In this document: positions 37,444-46,231 of the stretch, piece by piece
Numbering within the stretch: the stretch's first letter is position 1
Layout: each line of letters begins with the position of its first letter
Source: an uncultured Psychromonas sp.
GTDB taxonomy: Bacteria; Pseudomonadota; Gammaproteobacteria; Enterobacterales; Psychromonadaceae
Assembly (NCBI RefSeq): GCF_947489755.1
Contig: NZ_CANLFB010000002.1
Coordinates: forward strand, 1 to 64,000
Length of the DNA stretch: 64,000 nt
Reading direction: 5' to 3'
Position numbers and translations under genes: made by a program
Notes under the pieces: generated by a model
What the model was told of the DNA's origin: nothing
Databases searched by the model: none
The model's input: only the letters and a program-made list of their open reading frames with translations

Positions 37444-38460
37444 CGTTACATTCCTTTTTAGGGGCTAAAAATTGATTTTCAGGTTTAGTGTTATCTTTTA
37501 ATATTTAGAGTCATTTCAAATTTGTTTGAAAATTCGTTTAATTGTTTGAATCAAAATATTTTTGATAAAGCTTAAATTGTTACGTTAAAGTTTCTGTTGT
37601 GTTAAAACTTTAGTAAGCAAAGAATAAAGGAACAAAAAAATTATTAGCATTACATAGGTCACGAAAGCAGGGGATAAAATGTGTGCTCGATCGTGTAATT
37701 GGTTTTTTTTCACTATTTTAGAGGCTAATTTTTCAAAATAAACCTCATATAGTCTTATTTTATACTTTTATTTTCGATGGTTTTTTGAACAGAAAAGGGC
37801 TGTTTTAGAGTATTTTTTTGTTCTTTTCATTAAAAAAGGAGAATTGGTAAACCAAGTTTTTAATGAAAAATATTTAACTTCATTCAATTTTATTAAATGT
37901 GCAGCTAAATTCAATTATCTCTGATTTAGATAGTGCTTACCTAATTCTATAGTTGTTAATTAAGCAATTTTTTTACTAATAGCGGCCTCAATTCATGGTG
38001 TGTATTATCAGGTCGGACTGAGTCACTTTGATAAGTCGGCTTAAATATTTTATTTAATAGCGCTTCTGCTGTTAAATTGGTTAACCTGTTTTGTAGTATT
38101 ATATAAATATATTATTGATTTGTTTTTGTTATCTCTAAATTGATATCTGAGTGCCCTGGGTTATGGAAAAATACATTGTTTATTAACCTTCTTTCTGCGT
38201 TAAATTATTTCTAAATAACCCGTTATTGCTTCAATAATTCAGCTTGAACTGCGTAAAAATAACGGGATTTTATAGTCAAAAAATAGGAAAAATATAACCT
38301 TATTATTTTAAAAAAGCATAATTTCGCTTTCATTAACCAGAATTGAGCTTGTTTAAGCTGTTATTGAATATTATTTAACATTATCTAAAAAGAAACCTAA
38401 ACAGAAATAATTAAGGCTCTAATTGTTTGAAATTTGATTGCGTTATTTATTCTGCTTTGG
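37444..38460. other. 1-kb gap upstream of the tct operon
   Basis: No complete gene seen. On the minus strand 37956-38099 is an open frame of 47 codons plus stop (reading LQNRLTNLTAEALLNKIF and ending LRPLLVKKLLN) with coding-like composition but no start, a possible gene remnant. An inverted copy of the 23-bp repeat is at 38325-38347. Promoter elements of tctC should lie near 37450-37600 but none is compelling. Confidence 0.45.
38325..38347 (-). repeat. 23-bp dispersed repeat, inverted third copy
   Basis: Reverse complement is identical over 23 bp to the copy at 34091-34113. It is intergenic, downstream of the yrhK-like gene. Confidence 0.8.
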
Positions 38461-38736
38461 TTATTTGTTGGCGTTTTGTTTCTGATCATAAATTTTCTTT
38501 ACGTGTATCAAGCTAATTAGTTTTAATACAGGTTTAATCAACAATTGAGCACTACCAACAATAAAGAGCCACGTACCACTTTCAACAAGAGCATCAGAGA
38601 GGAAGAAGAAGCTACCAATTAAAAACCACACTGCAATAAAAAAATCGTTTATTGCACCTAAAGCTTCATATCTTCGTTGTGTAATAATATGTTTTTGTCC
38701 TAAATCTAATTCCATAGGGTGGTTGTTTGAATTCAT
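38461..38736 (-). CDS. YrhK-like small membrane protein
   Basis: 91 residues with two membrane helices (about 30-50 and 55-75). The motifs RRYEALGAINDFFIAVWFLIG and GTWLFIVGSAQLLIKP are typical of the YrhK domain, whose function is unknown. It is monocistronic and divergent from the copper locus across a 323-bp gap. A related domain is often found in pairs or triplets in other bacteria; here a single copy is seen. Confidence 0.8.
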   Translation of the reverse strand: MNSNNHPMELDLGQKHIITQRRYEALGAINDFFIAVWFLIGSFFFLSDALVESGTWLFIVGSAQLLIKPVLKLISLIHVKKIYDQKQNANK

Positions 38737-38919
38737 AAGACTCCATTAATGTTTAGTTGAATGAGATGATAATAAAAGCGATAAAGCAGATAAGCGTTTG
38801 TTAACGTAAAAATATTAATATAAATCGATATTATTCAGTACTATTAAATACTATTTAACAGCATTCAATACCATTGGAGTTTATTTTAAGATCACTTTCG
38901 ATATTTGTTCATATTTTAT

Positions 38920-38950
38920 TTGACCTTTCCCCTAGGGTAACCTTTATCTT
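38920..38950 (+). promoter_or_regulatory. MerR/CueR-type promoter of the copper efflux locus
   Basis: TTGACC (-35, 38920-38925) and TATCTT (-10, 38945-38950) are separated by 19 bp, the overlong spacer that MerR-family activators such as CueR correct by DNA distortion. The spacer holds an imperfect dyad, ACCTTTCCC-CTA-GGGTAACCT-like, resembling CueR operators. It lies about 110 bp upstream of the first gene of the locus. No merR/cueR gene is in the window. The remaining gap (38737-39059) shows nothing else. Confidence 0.7.
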
Positions 38951-39059
38951 CAGTTTAATGATCACTCTAATAATATTATTAAGTGAGTCTAGACATCATT
39001 ATATCCATGAAAATATGACAGTATTTAACAACTGACAAATAAAGAGCAGTATTGAATTA

Positions 39060-39392
39060 ATGAAACGGTTTATTATTTTACTTTTAATCATGACGATTCA
39101 AGTTACTTTTATACAAAAAGTAATGGCTTCCGTCGCGCTGTCTAAAGGTGAAACTCAATCAGCTAGTTACTGCAAAATGATGATGGATTCTGGTCATTGT
39201 AATACAGAGATGATGAGCATGAATGATTGTCAAAATGATTGTGACTTGATGAGTGTTGTTTCTGTGACTCATTTTATCGAAAATAATCAATTGTTATCAT
39301 TGGCTTATAGTCAATACAATTACCCATCATTTAATATTTCACCTCTTCATTCCCAACCCACTAGTCTCTTTCGTCCTCCTTTATTTAGTTAA
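39060..39392 (+). CDS. Small secreted Cys/Met-rich protein of the copper locus
   Basis: 110 residues. The N-terminal hydrophobic segment (about 4-23, ending VMASVA) looks like a signal peptide. The mature part begins with a soft-metal-rich stretch, CKMMMDSGHCNTEMM, then MNDCQNDCDLM (four Cys, many Met, His). This composition suggests periplasmic Cu(I) or Ag(I) binding. It is the first gene after the CueR-type promoter and 96 bp upstream of the CusC-like gene. I do not recognise a named family; a CusF-like chaperone role is only an analogy, since the CusF fold is not evident. Confidence 0.7.
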   Translation: MKRFIILLLIMTIQVTFIQKVMASVALSKGETQSASYCKMMMDSGHCNTEMMSMNDCQNDCDLMSVVSVTHFIENNQLLSLAYSQYNYPSFNISPLHSQPTSLFRPPLFS

Positions 39393-39488
39393 TCTTTTGA
39401 GCCGCGATCTCTCTATTTTTTGAGATGGCGCAATTCAATATTTTAAAAGATTAATTAGTTACCCATTCATTGGGTAAAAGGAAAACAG

Positions 39489-40748
39489 ATGAAAATCTTT
39501 AATCTATCTGTGCTGTTATGCACAGTGGTTACATTGCATGTTTCCGCGTTGTCATTACAAGATGCACAGCAGGTCGCATTGCAAGACGATCCTGGACAAC
39601 AAGTTTACCAAGCACAACAAGCTTCATTAATTGCAAAGGGAAATAGCAGTGCAACATTGGCTGACCCGACAATAAAGCTAGGAGTTGCCAATTTACCAAC
39701 GGATAGTTTTTCACTCGAGAATGAAGCAATGACCCAATTAACCGTGGGGATTGCTCAACAATTTAGTCGAGGTGATTCATTAGCCATCTCTAAACAAGGC
39801 TTTCATTTACAGTCTGAAACAGTTGTTTTTCAAGGATTAGATCGACGTTTGTTAGTGAAAAAAACAGTGCGTGATTTATGGTTTAACATTCTCTTTATTG
39901 AAAAATCTATTCAATTAGTCAGTCAAAATAAACAGCTATTTAACAGCCTTTATCAAGACTTAGTATCACAGTATTCATTAGGTCTTATTGAAAATGAAGA
40001 CCTCATTAATGCCGATATTGAACTGGGATTATTAGATGAGAAACTCGCTAAATTGTCACAGCAATCATTAACTTATCGTAGTTTATTAAGTGAATGGATA
40101 GGGCAGCTAGCTTATCAAAAACTATCAACTACTGTCCCTGTTTGGTCTGATACCTTAACTTATATCAAGGCCAGTGAAACACGTAATATAGATCATTATG
40201 AATTATTAACTAAGCATCCTAAGGTATTAGCGTTAAAACAAAATATTTTAGTGGCTGACAGCGGTGTTGATTTAGCAAAACAAAACTACAAACCCAGCTT
40301 TAAAGTTGAATTAGGTTATGGACACCGTTTATCTGAGTTTGATGACGGCAGTGCTCGCCCTGATTTACTGAGTGGTTTTGTTTCTATGGACCTGCCGATC
40401 TTTACTGATCAACGCCAAGATCAGCAAATGATTGCTGCAGTACATAACAAAGGTCAAAAACAAGCGGAGCATCGCCTTTTAATACGTCAACTCAATGCCC
40501 AGCTTAAAGCTGAAATTGTTAATTATCAGCAGCTTGCTTCACGCCAATTACGTTATAAAAATAGCTTGTTAAAGCAAGCCAAGTCACGAGCTCAGGCTTT
40601 AGTACAAAGCTATCAATCAAATACACGTCCCTTTACCGATGTCATTCAAGCTTATATGGATGAATTGAATCTCTCTATTGAATATCAACAACTCTATTTT
40701 GATGGCCTGAAAAGCCTCTCTAAAATTCGTTATTTTCAGGCACTTTAA
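39489..40748 (+). CDS. CusC-like outer membrane efflux protein (TolC family)
   Basis: 419 residues with a short signal peptide (MKIFNLSVLLCTVVTLHVSA) and the TolC-type alternating helical/strand layout: LSLQDAQQVALQDDPGQQVYQAQQ at the mature N-terminus, repeated around residues 235-270 by KHPKVLALKQNILVADSGVDLAKQN. It would be the trimeric outer-membrane duct of the RND efflux system. Short for the family, and no lipobox Cys is seen. AAAGG ribosome site. It is followed 10 bp later by the adaptor gene. Confidence 0.85.
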   Translation: MKIFNLSVLLCTVVTLHVSALSLQDAQQVALQDDPGQQVYQAQQASLIAKGNSSATLADPTIKLGVANLPTDSFSLENEAMTQLTVGIAQQFSRGDSLAISKQGFHLQSETVVFQGLDRRLLVKKTVRDLWFNILFIEKSIQLVSQNKQLFNSLYQDLVSQYSLGLIENEDLINADIELGLLDEKLAKLSQQSLTYRSLLSEWIGQLAYQKLSTTVPVWSDTLTYIKASETRNIDHYELLTKHPKVLALKQNILVADSGVDLAKQNYKPSFKVELGYGHRLSEFDDGSARPDLLSGFVSMDLPIFTDQRQDQQMIAAVHNKGQKQAEHRLLIRQLNAQLKAEIVNYQQLASRQLRYKNSLLKQAKSRAQALVQSYQSNTRPFTDVIQAYMDELNLSIEYQQLYFDGLKSLSKIRYFQAL

Positions 40749-40758
40749 GGAATAAATT

Positions 40759-42432
40759 ATGCGCACTATATTATTACTGATCGCAGTTTTATCAGCAGGA
40801 TTCGGCATTGGTTTTTTTGTAAACCAAAGTGGAATATTACATTTAGGAATGAGTGATACAAGATCAAACGAGCAACCTGACATTCTATATTGGGTTGCAC
40901 CAATGGATGCAAACTATCGTCGTGACAAACCAGGGCAGTCGCCAATGGGTATGGATTTAGTGCCTGTTTATGCTGAAAAAAAGAAAGCTGAGTCTAAAAC
41001 GGAACCTAAAGTTAAATACTGGGTTGCACCGATGGATGCAAACTATCGTCGTGACAAACCAGGTCAATCGCCAATGGGCATGGATTTAGTCCCCGTTTAT
41101 GAAGAGCAGGAAAAAGCAGAGCCAAAAATTAAATACTGGGTTGCACCAATGGATGCAAACTACCGTCGAGATAAGCCTGGTCAGTCTCCAATGGGAATGG
41201 ATTTAGTACCTGTGTATGAAGAAGATAATGGTAATAACGAAGAGGGCACTGTAACTATTTCTCCTGCCGTAGAAAATAACCTTGGCGTACGTACTGCGAT
41301 GGTAAAAAAAGGTACGTTTGATTTAAATATTAACAGCTTAGGCAGCGTACAAGCGAATCAAGATGCGTTATGGCAAATCAATAGCCGTGTGTCAGGTTGG
41401 ATAGAGAAATTATACGTTAAGTCGGTTGGTGTTGAAGTAAAAGAAGGGCAAAAGCTATATTCACTTTATTCGCCTGAACTAGTGAAAGCACAAGAGTCGT
41501 TGTTGAATGCTGTTAAATTAAATCGTAGTGCATTAATTGGTTCATCAAAAGCGCGCTTAAAGGTATTAGGTATTAGTACTTGGCAAATTAATCAATTGAT
41601 TAAATCTAGGAAAGTAGCGCAACGTATTGATATTTATGCCCCTAAGAAAGGCACTATTACGAACTTAAACGTTAATGAAGGTGCGTTTATTTCGCCTTCT
41701 ACCACGGTGATGACTGCCGTTAATTTAGATACCGTTTGGGTCGATGTTGAAGTGTTCGCCGCACAAGTCTCTTTGATCAAATTAGGCGATATGGCGAGCA
41801 TGACATTAGATTATTTCCCGGGTAAAGAGTGGGTAGGGAAAGTAGGATTTATCTATCCTGAAATGAGCGAAAGTAATCGTACGCTTCGTGTCAGATTACA
41901 GTTTGATAACCCTAATCAAATGCTTAAACCTAATATGTTTTCATCGGTTGTTATCACGCCTAAAATGGATGAAGAACGTTTATACATACCACGTGAAGCA
42001 GTGATTTATGCAGGTAACATGAATCGTGTTGTATTAGCGATGGGCGACGGTAAGTTTAGGTCTGTACTGGTTAAAGTCGGTATTGAGAATCAACAAACGA
42101 TCGAAATATTATCTGGTCTTGACGTTGGGCAAAAAATAGTGACTTCGGCACAATTTTTATTAGATAGTGAGTCGAGCATCAGTGCTGATTTTGATCGTAT
42201 GTTAGAAGAGCAAAATGAGATGGATCAGAAGGCGATGCGTCTTAAAGAAACATCTGATTACTTAAATGGAGAAGATGATTCTGACGACCTAGATAGCTCA
42301 GAAGATTTGAATAGCACAGAAGATTTGAATAGCACAGAAGATTTGAATAGCACAGAAGATTTAGATTCAATAGAAGTAGGTGCGCTACAAACATCTCCTT
42401 TGTACACTAGCGAAAGGGTGATGACATTATGA
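40759..42432 (+). CDS. CusB-like periplasmic adaptor with three metal-binding domains
   Basis: 557 residues. An N-terminal anchor (about 4-22) is followed by three near-identical heavy-metal-binding domains (residues 44-71, 87-114 and 126-153), each reading YWVAPMDANYRRDKPG then QSPMGMDLVPVY. The membrane-fusion body (about 165-490) has a barrel-sandwich/lipoyl-like region (LYSPELVKAQESLL) and beta-barrel. The tail ends in an acidic 6-residue repeat (SEDLNST-type) at about 510-535. Related adaptors usually have one such domain. It passes Cu(I)/Ag(I) to the CusA-like pump. The stop overlaps the next start by 4 bp. Confidence 0.9.
   Translation: MRTILLLIAVLSAGFGIGFFVNQSGILHLGMSDTRSNEQPDILYWVAPMDANYRRDKPGQSPMGMDLVPVYAEKKKAESKTEPKVKYWVAPMDANYRRDKPGQSPMGMDLVPVYEEQEKAEPKIKYWVAPMDANYRRDKPGQSPMGMDLVPVYEEDNGNNEEGTVTISPAVENNLGVRTAMVKKGTFDLNINSLGSVQANQDALWQINSRVSGWIEKLYVKSVGVEVKEGQKLYSLYSPELVKAQESLLNAVKLNRSALIGSSKARLKVLGISTWQINQLIKSRKVAQRIDIYAPKKGTITNLNVNEGAFISPSTTVMTAVNLDTVWVDVEVFAAQVSLIKLGDMASMTLDYFPGKEWVGKVGFIYPEMSESNRTLRVRLQFDNPNQMLKPNMFSSVVITPKMDEERLYIPREAVIYAGNMNRVVLAMGDGKFRSVLVKVGIENQQTIEILSGLDVGQKIVTSAQFLLDSESSISADFDRMLEEQNEMDQKAMRLKETSDYLNGEDDSDDLDSSEDLNSTEDLNSTEDLNSTEDLDSIEVGALQTSPLYTSERVMTL
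40888..41217 (+). repeat. Triplicated metal-binding domain coding repeat in cusB-like gene
   Basis: Three 84-bp copies (40888-40971, 41017-41100, 41134-41217) encode the same 28 residues with only silent differences, joined by short Lys/Glu-rich linkers (EKKKAESKTEPK, EEQEKAEPK). Silent drift with perfect protein identity suggests duplication followed by selection or gene conversion. Confidence 0.9.
42301..42363 (+). repeat. 18-bp in-frame tandem repeat in cusB-like 3' end
   Basis: Three exact 18-bp copies of GAAGATTTGAATAGCACA plus a partial one, encoding EDLNST repeats in the acidic tail. In-frame length keeps the downstream overlap with cusA intact. Confidence 0.9.
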
Positions 42433-45400
42433 TTGCTCACGTTATTAATTGGTCGATAAAAAATCGCATCATGGTGTTGTTGATGACCGCTGTGATTGTC
42501 GCTTATGGTGTTTTCTCATTACAAAAAACACCGATTGATGCTTTACCCGATTTATCCGATGTACAAGTAATTATTAAAACGACTTATCCTGGTCAAGTAC
42601 CACAAGTAGTTGAAGATCAAGTGACTTACCCATTAACCACTGCGATGTTAAGTGTGCCCGGTGCAGTGACTGTTCGAGGGTATTCATTCTTTGGTGATTC
42701 TTATGTTTATATCATTTTTGATGACGATACAGATATCTATTGGGCACGTTCACGAGTGCTTGAATACTTGTCACAAGTTGCACCGAATTTACCACCACAA
42801 GCAAGGTCAGCGCTAGGACCTGATGCAACGGGGGTTGGTTGGATCTTTAGCTATGCGCTAGTTGATAAAACCGGACAACACGATTTAAGTGAATTACGTA
42901 GTTTACAAGATTGGTTCTTAAAATTTGAACTACAAACCGTTGCAGGTGTATCTGAAGTAGCTACCGTTGGCGGCATGGTGAAACAGTATCAAGTCCGTGT
43001 TGATCCTAATAAGTTACGTGCTTACAACCTGTCGCTCACCACTATTAGCAACGCGATTAAAAGTGCCAACCAAGAATCTGGTGCGAGTGTGATAGAGATG
43101 GCTGAAGCCGAATACATGGTACGGACTTCTGGTTACATCTCTTCTATTGATGACCTTAAAACAATCCCTTTACGCGTTAATGAACAAGGTACACCTTTAT
43201 TATTAAGTGATGTGGCTGAAATTCGTTTAGGGCCACAAATGCGCCGTGGTATTACTGAACTTAATGGTGAAGGTGAAGTGGTCAGTGGTGTAGTGGTGAT
43301 GCGCTTTGGTGAAAATGCCCAAGGGGTAATCGAAGCGGTTAAAGATAAATTAAATGAATTACAAAAGGGTTTACCTGATGGAGTAGAAATTATTCCAACT
43401 TATGACCGTTCTGAACTGATAAATTCAGCGGTAGAAAACCTTTACGATAAGCTACTTGAAGAATTTTTTGTGGTGGTTTTAGTCTGCGCTGCTTTCCTAT
43501 TTCACTTTCGCTCGTCACTCGTGGTGTTACTCAGTTTACCTGTGGGGATTTTTGTCGCGTTTATTATTATGTCGTGGCAAGGCATTAACGCGAATATCAT
43601 GTCATTAGGCGGGATTGCGATTGCGATCGGTGCGATGGTCGATGGTGCGATCGTGATGATTGAAAATGTGCATAAACATATGGAAAAAACGGAACTGACC
43701 GATGACAATCGTTGGCAGGTTATTGCTAAAGCGGCAACGGAAGTCGGGCCTGCTTTATTCTTTTCATTATTAATTATTACCTTCAGTTTCTTACCTGTTT
43801 TTGCGTTAGAAGGGCAATCAGGTAAGATGTTTTCACCACTCGCTTTCACTAAAACCTATGCAATGGCCGCATCCGCTGGTTTAGCGATTACTTTGATTCC
43901 TGTCTTAATGGGCTATTTCATTCGCGGTAAAGTACTCCCTGAACATAAAAACCCTTTAAACCGTTTAGTGGTCGCTATTTATAAACCATTTTTAACTTTT
44001 GGTTTACGTTTTCCTAAGTTATTGATTGTTTTTGCTTTGTGTTTATTAGCAGTGGGTTTCTATCCGGTAAATAAAATTGGTAGTGAATTTATACCGCCGT
44101 TAGATGAAGGCGATTTAATGTATATGCCAACTACTTACCCAGGTGTGTCGGTGGGTAAAGCGCGTCAAATACTTCAGCAAACTAATAAACTCATTAAAAC
44201 CGTACCAGAAGTTAAAACGGTATGGGGGAAAATTGGCCGTGCAGAAACCGCAACCGATCCTGCGCCGTTAACCATGATTGAAACGACGATTCAATTTAAG
44301 CCTAAAAGTGAATGGCGAGCAGGCATGACTAAAGACAAGTTAAAACAGGAACTTGATAGTTTAATTCAGTTCCCAGGGTTAACCAATGCTTGGGTAATGC
44401 CAATTAAAACACGTATCGATATGTTAGCAACGGGTATTAAAACGCCTATTGGTATCAAAATCGCTGGTGGAGACTTAGCTGAAATTGAAAAAATAGGTAA
44501 ACAAGTCGAGCAGATCTTAAAAGACGTCCCTGGCACAGCTTCTGTGTATGCTGAACGTGTTAGTGGTGGACGTTATGTGAAAGTGGATATTGATCGTGAA
44601 AAAGCAGGACGTTATGGACTTAATATTGCTGAAATTCAGCAGCTAGTCGCTGTTGCGATTGGTGGTCAAAATATTACTGAAACCATTGAAGGGTTAGAAC
44701 GTTACCCTGTTAATTTACGTTACCCTAATGATTATCGTGATTCCGTTTCTGCGCTTAAATCATTGCCTATTATTACCCCTTCAAAAATGACCATTAGTTT
44801 AAATGATGTCGCTAGGGTTTATATTGAATCGGGCGCACCGATGATAAAAACAGAAAACGCACGTTTAAATGGTTGGATATTTGTTGATATTGAAGGTCGT
44901 GATTTGGGCTCTTATGTTAATGAAGCGCGTGATATTGTGAACGACCAAGTTAATTTACCAGTGGGTTATTCATTACTTTGGTCTGGTCAATATGAGTACA
45001 TGGAAAAAGCCAATGCGCGTTTAGCGAAGGTGATCCCTATTACTATTTTGATCATTATTATTTTGCTTTATTTAGCCTTTAGACGTGTTGGCGAAGTCTT
45101 ATTGATTCTATCTACCTTACCTTTTGCGTTAATGGGCGGTATTTGGTTGATGTTCATACTTGGGTTTAACTTCTCGATTGCGGTTGGTGTTGGTTTCATT
45201 GCTTTGGCTGGCGTATCGATTGAGATAGGTGTGATCATGTTATTATATTTAAACCAATCGTTAGCAACTAAAAGATCGGAACGTCTTGAACAGTTTTCTG
45301 TTGTAGATTTAAAGGATGCTGTTATGGAAGGCGCTGGTTTACGCGTCCGTCCGGTGATGATGACGGTAGCAACGGTTGTGATTGGTTTAGTGCCTATTAT

Positions 45401-45560
45401 GTACGGTGACGGTACTGGCTCTGAAGTGATGCAACGAATTGCAACACCGATGATTGGCGGAATGGTCAGTGCAATTATTTTAACGCTATTGATTTTACCT
45501 GCTGTATATTTCCAATGGAAAAAAGTAAGCTTACGTCATCAGCTATATATTAAAGACTGA
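42429..45560 (+). CDS. CusA-like heavy-metal RND efflux pump
   Basis: 1043 residues, full RND layout: N-terminal helix, porter domain, helices 2-6, second porter domain, helices 8-12. HME-RND marks: KTPIDALPDLSDVQVII near residue 30, GYSFFGDSYVYIIFDDDTDIYWARSRVLEYL near 85, MVDGAIVMIENVHKH near 402 and IKTRIDMLATGIKTPIGIKIAG near 660 with methionines of the metal path, also MYMPTTYPGVS near 563. It is the proton-driven inner-membrane pump for Cu(I)/Ag(I), forming a tripartite complex with the preceding two products. Confidence 0.93.
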   Translation: MIAHVINWSIKNRIMVLLMTAVIVAYGVFSLQKTPIDALPDLSDVQVIIKTTYPGQVPQVVEDQVTYPLTTAMLSVPGAVTVRGYSFFGDSYVYIIFDDDTDIYWARSRVLEYLSQVAPNLPPQARSALGPDATGVGWIFSYALVDKTGQHDLSELRSLQDWFLKFELQTVAGVSEVATVGGMVKQYQVRVDPNKLRAYNLSLTTISNAIKSANQESGASVIEMAEAEYMVRTSGYISSIDDLKTIPLRVNEQGTPLLLSDVAEIRLGPQMRRGITELNGEGEVVSGVVVMRFGENAQGVIEAVKDKLNELQKGLPDGVEIIPTYDRSELINSAVENLYDKLLEEFFVVVLVCAAFLFHFRSSLVVLLSLPVGIFVAFIIMSWQGINANIMSLGGIAIAIGAMVDGAIVMIENVHKHMEKTELTDDNRWQVIAKAATEVGPALFFSLLIITFSFLPVFALEGQSGKMFSPLAFTKTYAMAASAGLAITLIPVLMGYFIRGKVLPEHKNPLNRLVVAIYKPFLTFGLRFPKLLIVFALCLLAVGFYPVNKIGSEFIPPLDEGDLMYMPTTYPGVSVGKARQILQQTNKLIKTVPEVKTVWGKIGRAETATDPAPLTMIETTIQFKPKSEWRAGMTKDKLKQELDSLIQFPGLTNAWVMPIKTRIDMLATGIKTPIGIKIAGGDLAEIEKIGKQVEQILKDVPGTASVYAERVSGGRYVKVDIDREKAGRYGLNIAEIQQLVAVAIGGQNITETIEGLERYPVNLRYPNDYRDSVSALKSLPIITPSKMTISLNDVARVYIESGAPMIKTENARLNGWIFVDIEGRDLGSYVNEARDIVNDQVNLPVGYSLLWSGQYEYMEKANARLAKVIPITILIIIILLYLAFRRVGEVLLILSTLPFALMGGIWLMFILGFNFSIAVGVGFIALAGVSIEIGVIMLLYLNQSLATKRSERLEQFSVVDLKDAVMEGAGLRVRPVMMTVATVVIGLVPIMYGDGTGSEVMQRIATPMIGGMVSAIILTLLILPAVYFQWKKVSLRHQLYIKD

Positions 45561-45585
45561 GTGATTACTTAAATTGGTATTTTAG

Positions 45586-45617
45586 GTTGAAGTTAATTGT
45601 TAATCATTAGCTTCAAC
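45586..45617 (+). terminator. Hairpin after cusA-like gene
   Basis: 12-bp stem GTTGAAGTTAAT / ATTAGCTTCAAC with one G-U pair and an 8-nt loop, 26 bp after the stop. The T-tract after it is weak (TTGTAGTTT), so partial read-through into the cytochrome b562-like gene is possible. Confidence 0.5.
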
Positions 45618-45681
45618 TTGTAGTTTCCCCCATGACTAAGCCGACTTACTGACAACACATATTTTACAGGACATGACTAAC

Positions 45682-46185
45682 ATGATTAAAACTGCGATGA
45701 CTAGCACTACGAGAATTAAAAGAAACAAACTCGCTTTATCTCTAGCGGCAACATTATTTTTATCACTACCAATGAGCCAAGCTTTTGCTCATGAAGAACA
45801 TTGTGAGATTAAAGATACTGAGCTAGGCGATATGATGAAGTACATGAAAAGTGAGCTAAGAGCGTATAACAAAAGCTTTAATTCTGAAGACCAAGCAGAG
45901 ATGAAGGAGCATGCGAATGAGTTATTAAAACTCAGTGCAAAGGCAGAGCAGTTGACACCCGTTGTTATCTCTAAAGCAAGCCATCATGATGCTGATAGCA
46001 AAGGTGAAGTAAGTGCAGATCAAAAAGTAAAATTCGCTCTGTATCAAAAAGAGATGCAAGATTTGAACGCAACTTTTAAAGCACTGAGTGAAACCAATGA
46101 TAAAGTTGAAATTGAAGCTCTGTTAGCTAAAGTAAAGCAACAACAGAAACAAGGTCACAACGCATTTCGTCAGAACTGTAAATAA
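45682..46185 (+). CDS. Cytochrome b562-like periplasmic protein
   Basis: About 167 residues. A signal peptide ends at AFAHEEHCE. The rest is a predicted four-helix bundle of the cytochrome b562 family: the Met ligand region is ELGDMMKYMKSELRAYNK, and the C-terminus HNAFRQNCK aligns with RNAYHQKYR of E. coli b562. The axial His of that motif is Arg here, but a His occurs four residues earlier, one helical turn away. ATG 45682 has AGGA 10 nt upstream; ATG 45673 is only 1 nt after it and less likely. Its place after cusA suggests a role in copper stress, for example as a metal or electron carrier; not proven. Confidence 0.75.
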   Translation: MIKTAMTSTTRIKRNKLALSLAATLFLSLPMSQAFAHEEHCEIKDTELGDMMKYMKSELRAYNKSFNSEDQAEMKEHANELLKLSAKAEQLTPVVISKASHHDADSKGEVSADQKVKFALYQKEMQDLNATFKALSETNDKVEIEALLAKVKQQQKQGHNAFRQNCK

Positions 46186-46231
46186 TTAACATCAGTCATC
46201 AATGTTAAAAAGTGAGTGTTATTAAAACACA

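Noticed and set aside
39404-39431. Attenuator hairpin between the Cys/Met-rich gene and cusC-like gene
   Set aside because: The stem GCGATCTC / GAGATGGCGC needs a bulge and has no T-run; too weak to list.
43502-43849. Minus-strand 115-codon frame
   Set aside because: Antisense shadow of the cusA-like gene.
46190-46231. Terminator between cytochrome b562-like and GGDEF genes
   Set aside because: Only short 5-bp arms with mismatched flanks were found.
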